Shown here: positions 19,235-29,516 of the stretch, one piece after another
Numbering within the stretch: the first letter of the stretch is position 1
Layout: every line of letters starts with the position of its first letter
Assembly: GCA_963665405.2 (NCBI GenBank)
Contig: CAXXUH010000004.1
Span: 1 to 64,000, forward strand
Direction of reading: 5' to 3'
Length of the DNA stretch: 64,000 nucleotides
Source: G963665405 sp963665405
Lineage (GTDB): Bacteria; Chloroflexota; Dehalococcoidia; Lucifugimonadales; G963665405
The notes under the pieces: generated by a model
The model's database searches: none
What the model was told of the DNA's origin: nothing
What the model saw: the letters and a program-made list of their open reading frames with translations, nothing else
Made by a program: the position numbers and the translations under genes

Positions 19235-19723
19235 CTCGTCGTCGACCTCCTCACCTATCGGGTCCAGATGTTCTCCGAGAACGGGGAGTTCCTGACGAGC
19301 TGGTCGATAGAAGCGGAGGAAGGCGAATCGCCGCCCACCGGCATCTCGATAGATTCAGAAGACGTCGTCTATCTAGTCACCGATCGAAGGGTCCTGAAGT
19401 ACAGCACTGAAGGCGCCTTGGTAGATGAGTGGGCCCTCGCGGCCGACGCGGCTGGGCAATTCCAGGGCTCTACAAGCATCGCGGTCGATGCAGCCGGAAA
19501 CCTCTACGTCGCAGACCAGGGCAACGGCCGCGTGCGGAAATTGAGTGACACTGGCCAGATCCTCCTGGGATGGGGAGAAGCCGGGACGGGTCCGGGCCAG
19601 TTCCAGTTGCCCTCCGCTCTGGAAGTGGGCCCCGACGGTAGGGTCTACGTCGCGGACCAGCGCAACAACCGCATCCAGGTGTTCAGCGCGGACGGCGAGT
19701 TCCTGAATCTGTGGGGAGGATAG
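19235..19723 (+). pseudogene. NHL-repeat protein fragment, 5' truncated
   Basis: Open frame with three NHL/beta-propeller blades: YRVQMFSENGEFLTSW, then AVDAAGNLYVADQGNGRVRK, then VGPDGRVYVADQRNNRIQVF and the end DGEFLNLWGG. It begins in the middle of a blade directly after the copy 1 peptide stop, without a start or signal peptide (first ATG at 19268). It is therefore the 3' end of a larger gene. It lies between the two inverted lasso-leader-like ORFs, pointing to a rearrangement. Confidence 0.75.
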
Positions 19724-19768
19724 CGTCACGGTCCCCGCAATCAGTACCGACCCGGCACTCAAGAATAC

Positions 19769-19849
19769 CTAGAAGCTGCCTTGGGCCAGGGAGCGCAGCT
19801 TCCCGTACTTTCGGAGCCGAGGCTTTACATAGGTCTTTCCGCTCTTCAC
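19769..19849 (-). CDS. 26-residue lasso-leader-like peptide, copy 2
   Basis: GTG start at 19849 with GGAGG seven bases upstream; stop TAG. Last 20 residues YVKPRLRKYGKLRSLAQGSF are identical to copy 1, although many codons differ at third positions, which suggests selection on the peptide. It lies just downstream of the RCC1 protein gene, as copy 1 lies downstream of the LamG gene. Same length (26 residues). Confidence 0.65.
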   Translation of the reverse strand: MKSGKTYVKPRLRKYGKLRSLAQGSF

Positions 19850-19865
19850 CGAGTGTCCTCCTCGT

Positions 19866-22182
19866 CTATGGTGCCTGAGACCACGCTGAGTGCCACCACG
19901 GTCGCGCCGCTGGCGAAATGCTCGCGTTCTTGGGGACCACGTCCGACAACAGTATGGTCGTGTCGCTTGAGGCCCACAGGGTGACGGTGTTGTCCGAGCC
20001 GACTGCCATCGCAGATCCCAGGTCGATAGTGACGGACTGCTGATCCACCCCGAACTGGAACCATGTCCCGTTCACGTTCACCATCACGGTGGACCCGGAC
20101 GGTCCGTTGGGGCTGATGGTGAGGTACCTTTCCGTTGACGCGATCCCCGTGAGCGGCAGTGTGCGCGAGTCACGAGTCAACGTTGCCAGAACCGGATCGC
20201 ACGTCGAGCTGTTGCCTGCGACGTCGATGGCCTGAATCTCGACCCTGGACCGCTTGCTCTCGTCGATCTTGTCGGCGACCACCTGGATCACCCCGTTGGT
20301 ACCCACCGAGAACGCCGGGATGTTCACCACAGCGTTCTTGGCGATCAGGCCGTTGATCGCGTCAAGCCCGCTCCCGGTGTCCTGGACCTCCACAAGGAGA
20401 TTAGTCGGGGGCGGCGCGTGGGCGATGTTGACTCCGATGACCTCGCAGCGAGGAGAGGTGGTGTCCCCCTCCGGAGGCTCCCCGCCGTTGATCTCCAACA
20501 TCGCAGCAGGGGGGATCTCCACAGAGTTGAACGCAATGAATGGTCCGTTCACCGGTATGCTAGACGGGATCGAGAACTCGAACCTAAAACCAGCGAAGTC
20601 TTCGTTCGCTGCTACCAGCCCTTGCACGAAGGATGTGACATCCAATGAAACAGCACCCTCGCCGTTGTGAGCGAAGGTCGTAAGCAGTAACCCAGCGTCC
20701 CAATCGTCTAACCCGACAGAACCGTTAGCCGTGCTTGAGTACGCAAAGACGTCGATGTCGAAGGGGAAAGGTCCAAGCGACCTAAACACGCCGAGGAGGA
20801 GAGTCGCATCGAATATGGTACCGCTCAAGCTGCTGATGTCGAACTCGACTATACCCCGGGCCTCGAAGTTGGGCACGTCAAGAGCCTGAACGACAGATCC
20901 GTCTACAACCGAGTCGGGATACCGTCCTTGAGAATCCCCACCCATCCCTTATGTTTGCGTCCGCCACAGCGACTAGTGTTGTTGCTGGTGCGAGACTCGG
21001 CCCCTCGATCCCAACCACACCCACAGGAGTGGTGCGGTTTGTGGTCGTCCCGTCGCCCAGCTGACCGGAGGTATTCGACCCCCAACACTTGATGCCTCCT
21101 CCGGCTGTTATCGCGCAGTTGTGAACTCCACCAGCGGAGACGGCGTCCACCCCGCTGGTTAGCCCCGTGACGTCCACAGGGATGAGGCGGTTCGCGAAGG
21201 TCCCGTCCCCAATCTGACCGTGAGAGTTTCTTCCCCAGCACTTGACACCGCCTACCGAGGTCAACGCACATGTGTGTTCGAATAGCGCAGACACTGTGGC
21301 AACGCCGCTAGTTAGCCCAGTCACGTTGACAGGCGTGGTGCGCATTACCGTGGTGCCATCGCCGAGTTGGCCCCTGTTGTTAGATCCCCAGCATTTGAGG
21401 CCGCCGATGGTAGTCAACGCACAGGTATGTGCATTCCCCGTGGCAACGCCAGCCACTCCGCTGGTTAGCCCCGTCACGTCCACTGCTGTTGGCCGCGTCA
21501 CCGTCGTGCCGTCCCCAATCTGACCGTCTATATTTCTCCCCCAACACTTGAGACCGCCAGCCGTGGTAAGCGCGCAGGTGTGGGCGAATCCTGCAATAAC
21601 ACCGACCACACCGCTGGTCAGCCCGCTGACGTCAGCGGGCGTCAGGCGGGGGGTGAACGTTCCATCTCCAAGCTGGCCCCAGTCGTTGCGTCCCCAGCAT
21701 TTGAGGCCCCCTGCCGTGGTCACCGCGCACGTGTGGCCGAATCCGATCGCGACGGCGCTCACCCCACTCGTTAGGCCGGTCACGTCCAGAGGCGTGGCGC
21801 TGTCGGTGGTTGTCCCGTTTCCAATCTGACCGTACGCGTTGAAGCCCCAGCACTTGAGCCCACCTGAGGTAGTCACGGCACAGGCGTGGAACCACCGGGT
21901 AGAGATGTCACCCACGCCGCTGGTCAGCCCTACCACGTCCACAGGCGCACTTCGATTCGTGGTCGTCCCGTCACCAAGAGAACCCTCGAAGTTGTCCCCC
22001 CAGCACTTGACGCCACCAGGCGCGGTCAGTGCGCAGGTGTAGTTGTTGCCGGCGGAGACGGAGGTGGCTGTAGCGGCGGAGGCCGGCTGCACCGGTACCG
22101 CCAGGAAGGCCGCTGCGACCACAAGAACCAGCCCAATGCCTCGCCACAGCAGCCCACTTGCTCTAAGTCGGTGAGTAACCAT
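19866..22182 (-). pseudogene. Secreted RCC1-repeat protein with shared C-terminal module, frameshifted
   Basis: Signal peptide GLLWRGIGLVLVVAAAFLAV. Start chosen at ATG 22182 because GAGGGGAG precedes it (an upstream ATG lies at 22209). Seven RCC1-type repeats follow, each with HTCALTTAGGLKCWGRN and QLGDGTT-like motifs, a predicted beta-propeller. At about 20936-20939 a GGGG run shifts the frame. Dropping one G joins VAVADANIRDG to DSQGRYPDSVVDG, a DNRLRE-like beta domain. The module TTSPRCEVIGVNIAHAPPPT then continues to the C-terminal RPWWHSAWSQAP. The shared module is nearly identical to that of the LamG protein. The shift may be real or a homopolymer error. Confidence 0.85.
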
Positions 22183-22503
22183 CTGCTCCCCTCTGGCTTC
22201 CGTTCTCATCGAACATTTTCCGTAACCGTTGGATATCTCATTCCGATTTGCAGTGCCTGACGAACTAGGTCTAACGGCCTCCGGTATCCTCGATGCTCAT
22301 GCCGTTTCCCCCTGCCCGCCCTGTTCACTCCTCCTACGACTGGGCTAGTCCGGATTGTCAGGCGTACAGGTCTGTGTGCATGGTGGACACCTTCTCCTAC
22401 GAATCTCGAAGACCTCCGTCCGAGCGACGTTAAGGATTCGACGGGCAGGTGTCCTCCTGACCACACACTCAGCAGAGTTCGGGTAGGAGGAGGTCAGGCT
22501 AAG

Positions 22504-24216
22504 CCCGAATCCACCGAAGGAGGGCGTCGGGTCAGTGTCCTGAAGCGGCAAGAGGGTGCTCCTGTGAATCTGGGATAATGGTTTTGAAACAGCAAAGCCG
22601 ACCCCAGAACAAGGAGCACCCAATAGGTGCTACCACGCAACCATCCCGATCGCATCCAAATCGCGTTTGACGACCACCGCCTCGTGGCCAATGCTGGGCT
22701 GCTGCTCCCGGTGACCCTAGCCCAGCACCTGGGCCTGCGTGAAGTCGTCGACAGCCACGTCGACCTGGGAGACGCGCCGGGGCGGGCGAACCCGGGAGAC
22801 AAGCTGCTGACCCTGGTGGCCTCGGCGCTGGCTGGGGGCGACTTCATTGACGACGCCGACGTGTTGCGTACCGGCGGGACAGCTGGCGCCATCGGCTGCG
22901 TAGTCAAGGCGCCATCCACCCTGGGAACTTTCCTGCGCAGCTTCCGGTGGGGCCACGTCCGCCAGTTGGATCGGGTGAGCCGGGAGCTGCTGTCCCGGGC
23001 CTGGGCCGCTGGTGCGGGACCCGGTGAAGGGCCGTTGACCATCGACCTAGACTCCACCATGTGCGAGACCTACGGACTGGCCAAGGAGGGGGCGCGTCAC
23101 CATGGTTACACTGGCCAGCGGGGCTATCACCCGCTGCTGGCCATCGCCGCCGGCACCGGCGACGTGCTGATGTCTCGGCTTCGCGAGGGCCGGGCCAACA
23201 CCGTTCGTGGCGCCGCCCACTTCCTGCGGGAGACCGTGGGCCGGGTGCGCCATGCTGGGGCTACAGGACAACTCACGGTGCGGGCCGACAGCGGCTTCTA
23301 TGCCCACGCCCTGGTCGTCGTCTGCCGCGAGATGGATGTCCGCTTCTCCATCACCATCCGCCAACACGCCCGCCTCAGGGAGTTGATTGAGGCGATTCCC
23401 GAGGAGGACTGGACGCCCGTCCCCTACTGGATGGACGGCGGCGCCGACGTGGCCGAGACCACCTACACTCCCTTCCAGGGTGAGCCCGAAACCGCCCCAG
23501 TGCGGCTCATCGTGCGGCGGGTGAAGCCCACGCCCGGTTCCCAACTGGCCCTCTTCGCCAGCTACAGCTATCACGGCTTCATCACCGACCGGGACGGGGA
23601 AACCTTGGAACTGGAGGCCGACCATCGCCGCCACGCCGAGATCGAGAATGCCATCCGAGACCTCAAGCACGGCGTCGGCCTCAATCATTTCCCCTCGGGC
23701 CGCTTCCCCGCCAACGGCGCCTGGCTGGCCGTTCAGGTGCTGGCCCATAACCTGGCCCGCTGGACCGCGCGCATCGGTCTGGGCGAGGGGGTGGTGACCA
23801 CCAGGACCCTCCGGCGGCGCTTCTTCTCCCTGGCCGGACGGCTCACCCGCTCGGCCCGCCGCCTCACTTTGCATCTGCCACAGGGCTGGCCTTGGGAAAC
23901 CCAGTTCACTCGCGCCCTGGCTCGATTGCGAGCCCTGCCATTGCCTGCCTGACGGCACCGACGGCGCCTGACACGTCCACCAGACTACTCAACCACCCCA
24001 CAGAGTCGCACCGGCCCGGTCCGCGATTGTCTTCCCTTGCATGCTGTCCCGCCGACCCCGCCCCAGCGCCGCTGCCCAGGACCGCCATCGGCGCCACCAA
24101 CTCCAACCAAAGGCCGCCACCGGCCCCATTTATCGGAATCGAGCGCGGACCGTCGCGTCCCACGGCCCTCACCCCTTGTTCCAACCCCAAGGCCGCTCCG
24201 CATCGGTGGATTCGGG
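22504..24216 (+). mobile_element. IS1380-family element, copy 3 (divergent)
   Basis: 1713 bp with the same terminal repeat (CCCGAATCCACCGA) as copies 1 and 2. Flanks CTAAG (22499-22503) and CTTAG (24217-24221) form an imperfect five-base duplication. Many substitutions relative to the other two copies show an older or separate arrival. Confidence 0.92.
22627..23952 (+). CDS. IS1380-family transposase, copy 3
   Basis: 441 residues, same layout as copies 1 and 2 with scattered substitutions. GTG start at 22627 after AAGGAG. Catalytic motifs IDLDST, ADSGFY and HAEIENAIRDLKHG are intact, so the protein may still be active. Confidence 0.93.
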   Translation: MLPRNHPDRIQIAFDDHRLVANAGLLLPVTLAQHLGLREVVDSHVDLGDAPGRANPGDKLLTLVASALAGGDFIDDADVLRTGGTAGAIGCVVKAPSTLGTFLRSFRWGHVRQLDRVSRELLSRAWAAGAGPGEGPLTIDLDSTMCETYGLAKEGARHHGYTGQRGYHPLLAIAAGTGDVLMSRLREGRANTVRGAAHFLRETVGRVRHAGATGQLTVRADSGFYAHALVVVCREMDVRFSITIRQHARLRELIEAIPEEDWTPVPYWMDGGADVAETTYTPFQGEPETAPVRLIVRRVKPTPGSQLALFASYSYHGFITDRDGETLELEADHRRHAEIENAIRDLKHGVGLNHFPSGRFPANGAWLAVQVLAHNLARWTARIGLGEGVVTTRTLRRRFFSLAGRLTRSARRLTLHLPQGWPWETQFTRALARLRALPLPA

Positions 24217-24592
24217 CTTAGGGAATAGTCTCGTTAGAAACGCGAGGAGACCAGGCAACGGCCGCCCAGGTCAGGGACTGCACTTGCCAAAGGTGCCCTT
24301 TGGGAAAGTTCGGCGCTTGCGGTTTAGCGCGAGACGACTTTCTCAGATATAGAGATCGGGGGCGACGATCGGTGCGGGCGGCTCCGAACTTGCCCCTTCG
24401 CTCTCCAAACGACAACTGAGGGGTCAGTTTGAGTAACTACGTGGCGGGCCAGTCTGGACAGCACGTAATACCTTCTCGCAGAGATTTGCCCTGGCCTTGT
24501 AACAGCAGCTCAGGTTCCCTCTTATGGGGAAGGGGGACAAATACGCAGAACCTTCGAGGTGCCCGTGGCTATGACACCCCAACGAGCCTCAA
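24217..24592. other. Intergenic stretch, nothing recognised
   Basis: No supported gene, RNA or repeat between the end of IS1380 copy 3 and the phosphatase gene. Short ORFs here lack recognisable features. Confidence 0.5.
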
Positions 24593-25102
24593 TCATCGGG
24601 GCCACTCCCGTACCATGTTCCTCTGGTCTTCCGTGAGGGGCGAGGATCTGCCAGGCAGGTCTCGTCTTAAGCGCGCGATCTCCTTGAGTGCATCCTCTCC
24701 GGACATTCCGTGGCGCACAAGGTAGCAACCCACCACCACACCGGTCCTGCCCAATCCGGCCATGCAGTGCAGATACACCACCTTGTCCGCTTCCACCGCC
24801 GCGTCGATGGTGTCGAGGATGTCGGTCATCACCTCAACCGTGGGCGAACTCATGTCTTCTATCGGCTGCCTCTGGTGCTCGGGCCCGGCGCTGAGGTGGT
24901 CCGATTCTTCGGCCAGGACCTTCAAGTAGGGCTCCAGCTCGCCCCTCTCGGTAAGATCGACAAACGCCGAAACACCGTTTTCGAGCAGCCAGCGCAGCTT
25001 TGGCCTGGCGTCCTCAAGGTACACCGAGCCGGGATACTCGCCGGCCAGGACACGGCCCGGGCTCACCCAGTATGCGCGAGGTAATGGATGCTCAACTTCC
25101 AA
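24593..25102 (-). CDS. Dual-specificity/tyrosine phosphatase-like protein
   Basis: About 169 residues with the cysteine phosphatase P-loop HCMAGLGRTG near residue 112 (C-x5-R), preceded by an aspartate-bearing region and VVYL. The N-terminus RAYWVSPGRVLAGEYPGS is typical of small phosphatases of the DSP/PTP superfamily in bacteria, which may act on proteins, lipids or inositol phosphates. Substrate cannot be told. The start is TTG at 25102. It stands alone. Confidence 0.85.
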   Translation of the reverse strand: MEVEHPLPRAYWVSPGRVLAGEYPGSVYLEDARPKLRWLLENGVSAFVDLTERGELEPYLKVLAEESDHLSAGPEHQRQPIEDMSSPTVEVMTDILDTIDAAVEADKVVYLHCMAGLGRTGVVVGCYLVRHGMSGEDALKEIARLRRDLPGRSSPLTEDQRNMVREWPR

Positions 25103-25237
25103 CGCGGTCCCCCCGTGAAGCTGGCATACCGTGCAAGGTGTCTAAGCGGGCAAGTCTGGGGGACCCGATGGTCGTCGCGTAAGGACCCCGGCGCCATTTC
25201 ACGGCGGAGGGATTACGCCGGATAGCGGACGCGCTGG

Positions 25238-25642
25238 TCAAAGACGCCTAAGTTCGGATGCACCGGTCGTGGATAGCCCCGCGACGAATTTCATCGAGAG
25301 GGAGTTTACGCAATGGCGGGCGTTGGTCGGGGTGAGCCCTTCACCCAGGAAAACATGGCCAAGATGGCCGCCACAGTTAGCGCACTCGATCTCGATTCGC
25401 ATACCGTCGGGGTCGGGTAGCCGGTTCACTGCTCCCGGTATCTCTTGGTCGAACGCCGGCCATCCACAGTGAGCGTCGAACTTATCGTCGGAACGATATA
25501 GCTCTGCTTCGCACCGGCGGCAAACGTAAACGCCCATCTCATAGAAGTCATCGTACTCTCCGGTGAAGGGTCGTTCAGTGCCCTTCCCTTCGATTACGAG
25601 GCGCTCCTTCGGAGATAGCGGGTTGTAGTTTGAGGTTTTCAT
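25238..25642 (-). CDS. msrB: Peptide-methionine (R)-S-oxide reductase MsrB
   Basis: Repairs methionine-R-sulfoxide in proteins. The 134-residue protein has the two zinc-binding CxxC pairs (VCRRCE and ECANCGGHLGHVF), the substrate region AHCGWPAFDQ and the catalytic cysteine in RHCVNSLSMKF. The N-terminal KERLVIEGKGTERPFTGEYD is characteristic. Start ATG at 25642. No msrA neighbour. Confidence 0.95.
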   Translation of the reverse strand: MKTSNYNPLSPKERLVIEGKGTERPFTGEYDDFYEMGVYVCRRCEAELYRSDDKFDAHCGWPAFDQEIPGAVNRLPDPDGMRIEIECANCGGHLGHVFLGEGLTPTNARHCVNSLSMKFVAGLSTTGASELRRL

Positions 25643-25909
25643 GGTACAAGTCTAGCAGACTCGACTTGAGGTAGGGGAGCAGGACGGCGGTGCCTGCGTT
25701 CTCCAGAGGTCAGGCCACCGCTGCCTTGCACGCCCATATAGACCGCGAGGGGGCCAAGAGGTGGCAAGATGGATGGTCAACCTGACGGACGGCCACAACG
25801 CGGCTCCGGAAAGAAATCCTTCGCCTTGGACAAGGTCGTTTCGCGATCGTCCTGTGACGCGTGCCGCTGAGGACTGGGGCTCGACCTCTGAACCCAACGG
25901 CTCCGAAAA

Positions 25910-27786
25910 CCCAGATTCCCCACCTGACATGGTTGGGAGCTGCTTGGTGTGCTTTCAGGGGGTGTCCGGATGTCGACCAGGGGTGACGCATGACATGATC
26001 GGGCATCGGACAGGGTCTCGGGTGCCGTCTTTGAGGGTATCGGCAGCGGGTCGCTGCCAATTATGGCTGTTCTCAGGCCAAAGAAGGCATGGCCGAGCCT
26101 GGCAACTCGGCAGAGTCGCCTACAAACCGATGCTCCAGGCAGGGTCGCCTATGCTCGATGCGGCTCGGCAGCCAGCGCCAATATCCTCTGCCGCGCCCTG
26201 AGCAGCAACTCGTATGAGGGATGGCCCCGGGCCAGACGGATGATCAACCTCCTGGCGTGACGCATCACACGGCCCGGTAGGGCGATCAGGGCGAAGCGCA
26301 CCGCCTTCAGACGCTTGCCCACCCACTGTTTGCCCAACACCAGCCGCTTCATGGCAGAGTTCAGGTTGAAGGCCAGCACCGATATGGCCCACCATGCGGC
26401 GTTGGCCCCGAACAGCCCCGACGGCAGCCGGCCCCCAGCCAAGTCACTCTTCAGAACGCTGTGGACCTCCTCGCCCTTGCCGCACCTCTGTCTCGACCAC
26501 CAGATCAACTCATCTGCCGTAATGCTCCGGTTGGTCACCACGCCGAAGACCTTGTACCAGCCTCTGTTGGACAGCTCCATCGCGGGGAATGGAAGCTCCA
26601 TCTGCCCCTCCATTCCCGGCAGAGGCTGTTCGATCAACCGCTCCCTGGTAGCTATGAACCGATACTCAGGGCTGTTCTTGGAGTGCCCTATCCAGTTAGG
26701 CACGAAGTTCACATCAGCCCACTGCTGACCCGTGTCCACACGATGCTCCCCAACCTTGCGGTACAGCGTCTGCCAGTCTTGCTCGGCGACCTCGGACACC
26801 GCACGGCGGAACTCCGTCGTCACGTCGACCCCAACCGCAAACTCGATCACCCCGAACCGCTCGTCTCCACCCTCCGCGCAGTACCGCAGCAACTCCCGCT
26901 GGTACCCCGCCGTATCCGACCTCAGCATCACCTTCTCCACCCCCGCAGGCAGACGGCCCAGCGCTTCAATCAACACTCGCAACTGCTGATGGCCCGCAGG
27001 TACGTTGCCGTCCCGAAACTCCGAATGCACGATCAACTCGGCCTCTGACCAGTAGGTGATCAGCGGCTGGTACGCCCTGTACTTCTTGTAGCTGGGGAGC
27101 GCCTCCTGCTTGCGCGTCTCCACCAGTGTGGCATCCATGTCCAGAGTGGCCTCGGTCTGAGGCGAACGGCTCTGCGCGAAGCCCACCAGGTCGGCGTTCA
27201 CCTTGCGCAGACCCTTCATAGCTCCATTGGGAGCAGGTATGAATGCTCTGTGAGCTTCCCGCATCGACTCCTCGCCCGCGTCATGGAACCTCTCCAGATA
27301 CCGGAACACCGCAGACTCCGACGGCACGCTCCGACGACGCTCGACTCGCCATCTCTTCTCCAACGCCCTGCGCTCGCTGAGACGCATACCACAGGTCTCG
27401 AACTCTCGAAACATCCTGCACAGCCCTCTGTCCTTCTCAAGGAGATCAAGGTCGGACACCGACTCGCCGCCTGCCAAGTTCAGCAGCATCAGCGAGATGA
27501 TCATCTGGCTGTCCGTCCAGCCCTGACCTCTCTCCCGCAGTCTCACGTGGCGCTCTACCGATGACCTCAAACCCGCTGCTTGCATCAACTCCAGGTACGT
27601 CATCAGGCCGGACAGCCCCGTCATACCCGTCGAGCCCTTCTCCTGCTCGTACTGGAATGCCAGTAAGCCTTGCTTCATAATAGCTGCACCTCGTTGGTGA
27701 TCGTTTCTCTTGGTCAAGAAACATCTTAGCCCGCTTCGTGGCGGGCGCCAACGAGGTCTTTCTCTTATCTAGGTGGGGAATCTGGG
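25910..27786 (-). mobile_element. IS1380-type element of a second kind, copy A
   Basis: 1877 bp. Inverted ends CCCAGATTCCCCACCT (25910) and AGGTGGGGAATCTGGG (to 27786). Flanking AAAA at 25906-25909 and 27787-27790 is a probable four-base duplication. Intact transposase inside. Two damaged copies lie in tandem at 57745-61381. Confidence 0.92.
26149..27678 (-). CDS. IS1380-type transposase, copy A
   Basis: About 509 residues from ATG 27678 (MKQGLLAFQYEQEKGSTGMT). An in-frame upstream ATG at 27717 is less likely since the element's terminal region lies there. DDE pattern: LDMDATLVET, MLRSDTAGYQ and a later acidic GKGEEVHSVLKSDLAGG. The C-terminal region AWWAISVLAFNLNSAMKRL is typical of the family. 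Open and apparently functional. Confidence 0.92.
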   Translation of the reverse strand: MKQGLLAFQYEQEKGSTGMTGLSGLMTYLELMQAAGLRSSVERHVRLRERGQGWTDSQMIISLMLLNLAGGESVSDLDLLEKDRGLCRMFREFETCGMRLSERRALEKRWRVERRRSVPSESAVFRYLERFHDAGEESMREAHRAFIPAPNGAMKGLRKVNADLVGFAQSRSPQTEATLDMDATLVETRKQEALPSYKKYRAYQPLITYWSEAELIVHSEFRDGNVPAGHQQLRVLIEALGRLPAGVEKVMLRSDTAGYQRELLRYCAEGGDERFGVIEFAVGVDVTTEFRRAVSEVAEQDWQTLYRKVGEHRVDTGQQWADVNFVPNWIGHSKNSPEYRFIATRERLIEQPLPGMEGQMELPFPAMELSNRGWYKVFGVVTNRSITADELIWWSRQRCGKGEEVHSVLKSDLAGGRLPSGLFGANAAWWAISVLAFNLNSAMKRLVLGKQWVGKRLKAVRFALIALPGRVMRHARRLIIRLARGHPSYELLLRARQRILALAAEPHRA

Positions 27787-28084
27787 AAAAGGGGTCCCCT
27801 TGTGCCATAGCCAGAGTGGGGCCTAGAATGGGGGCTCCAGAAGGACTCCCTTTCCGGTGCACCTTAAGGGACGTGCCAAAGTAATCCAGGTCGTCACATT
27901 TCTATCATCTGAATAACCTATGGCCGCATAACACTCGCTGACCCCAGTGTTCAGAAGCGGGGAGTAGATGAGGTAGCCCGACAAAGTGGTGCTTGATCCG
28001 TACCGAGCGTCGGAGAAGCAGATCAACTCCGTTTGGGAGTCGATGCAATGGGAATAGCCCACCGGGTTTTTCCAGGCCCACCGG

Positions 28085-28878
28085 TTGGCTAGCCCATGGT
28101 CTCCGTATGAGTCGATTGACTTCTTAGCAAATGGCTACCATATCTTCTTCTGCCCTGACGAATGGACCGCGGTTGGTTTCAGCGCGCATGGTGGAACCGA
28201 AGATTTCGTCATTCAACCGCCTTTGGTACTGGTCTTTGCTAGAGGTCAAGGCAAGACCCCTGCAGAAATCATCTCCACTGGGCGAGCAGCAGCAGAAAGT
28301 CTGGCGGGTTTACTTGATGTCCTGCTGGGCGGCGGTTATCCAATTCTGACGAAGGCATATGAGGCGGTATTCCGAAAGGACAGGATCGAGACAATAAAAT
28401 ACTATCCTGCCCGGACACGGGTTGGGATGAAGGGTGTAACTAAGGCCGAAGTATCGAGGGTGCTCGCTCCGCTAGCCAACGGTATCCTCGAGGATCTTGC
28501 CGACCACGTCCGACTTGCCCTGAGGTGGTACGGCAAAGGGATATCCGAGGAGCATCCGGTAGACAAATTTATTTCATTGTATGAATGCTCACTGGCAATC
28601 GTTTCACGCCGGCATTACAATACCCAGACGCCTACGCAGGTCGAGATGCACCTCCTAGACGAATGTTTGGAGACTGGGTCAGGGATGCCGTCAAGCCTCA
28701 AGACGACCTCGACGAGAGAGAGAAGTTTGGTCCGTTTGGTCGAATCGTCGGGAAGCGAAACCGCATATTCAAGGCAAACGACCTTGGTGTCGATCCGGAT
28801 GAGATTGCGGATGTGGTCTCTTGCGCGACACAGGTGCTAAAATGGGCGTTAAGTGAGCTTCCGTCCCAGAATCAATAA
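28085..28878 (+). pseudogene. Apea/HEPN-like protein, frameshifted
   Basis: The first frame from the TTG at 28085 encodes a 165-residue segment with LADHVRLALRWYGKGISEEHPVDKFISLYE, resembling the helix and D-x-F-x-x-L/W core of Apea-like HEPN proteins. Near 28580 the frame changes to TGNRFTPALQYPDAYAG and RRMFGDWVRDAVKPQDD, and runs to a stop at 28878. One indel would rejoin it. HEPN proteins are often RNases in defence or toxin systems. No catalytic RxxxxH is visible, so no activity is claimed. Confidence 0.5.
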
Positions 28879-29516
28879 CGATGGAACGGAGGAGAGGACC
28901 AGGGGCTGAGAACCACAGGGGGCAAGACCTTCTCGACTCGAGCAGGCCCTGCCAGAAATGGTCGCCCTACACCGCCCTACCCGGTAGCAATCGCATAATA
29001 CGCGTGCTGCCGGGGCACAATGCGAAACCCGCATTGGCAACGGAAGCCTGAGAATCTCTTAATACGCGCCCGCCATCGACGATTTGACCCCTCAAGATCG
29101 TCAGGGTTGGCTAGGATCCTAGTACCTTCGGCCTGCACCGGCGAGCGGGGAGGACACTGCGCTACGAAGTTCGTGGGATACCTGCAGTCGTGTGAGGCGC
29201 GTCGCAGCCCGTGACCATCCTAAGCCCCATTTAGCAGCGCGAACCGGGCATTTGATTCGCGCTGCCGGTCCCCACCTCTTCGTCCTCGCGACCCAAAGGA
29301 AGTCCTTCTGGTGCGCCCGATTCTACGTCCTTAAGTGGCTACGACGCGAGGGACTCCCATTTTGGAGGGCCGCGATGCCGAGTCAAACTTTGAGTGGAGG
29401 GCGGTCCCTTGGTTCGAGGTGGCCAGCAGCAGTCTGATCCGTTGAGGCGCGAATCACGCCGACGGTGGTCTCGGAGTGTATAATCCAGCACTGTCAACGT
29501 TGATTTTGAGGAGGAG
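28879..29516. other. Intergenic stretch, nothing convincing
   Basis: No gene with recognisable features. A TATAAT-like hexamer at about 29479 lies 30 bases before the small ORF at 29517, but no matching -35 box is evident. Confidence 0.45.

Noticed and set aside
27823..28062. 79-codon minus-strand ORF between IS copy A and the HEPN-like gene
   Set aside because: No ribosome site, no recognisable domain, and it overlaps the leader of the HEPN-like gene.
29470..29485. Promoter for the small ORF at 29517 (TATAAT)
   Set aside because: No convincing -35 box at the right distance.
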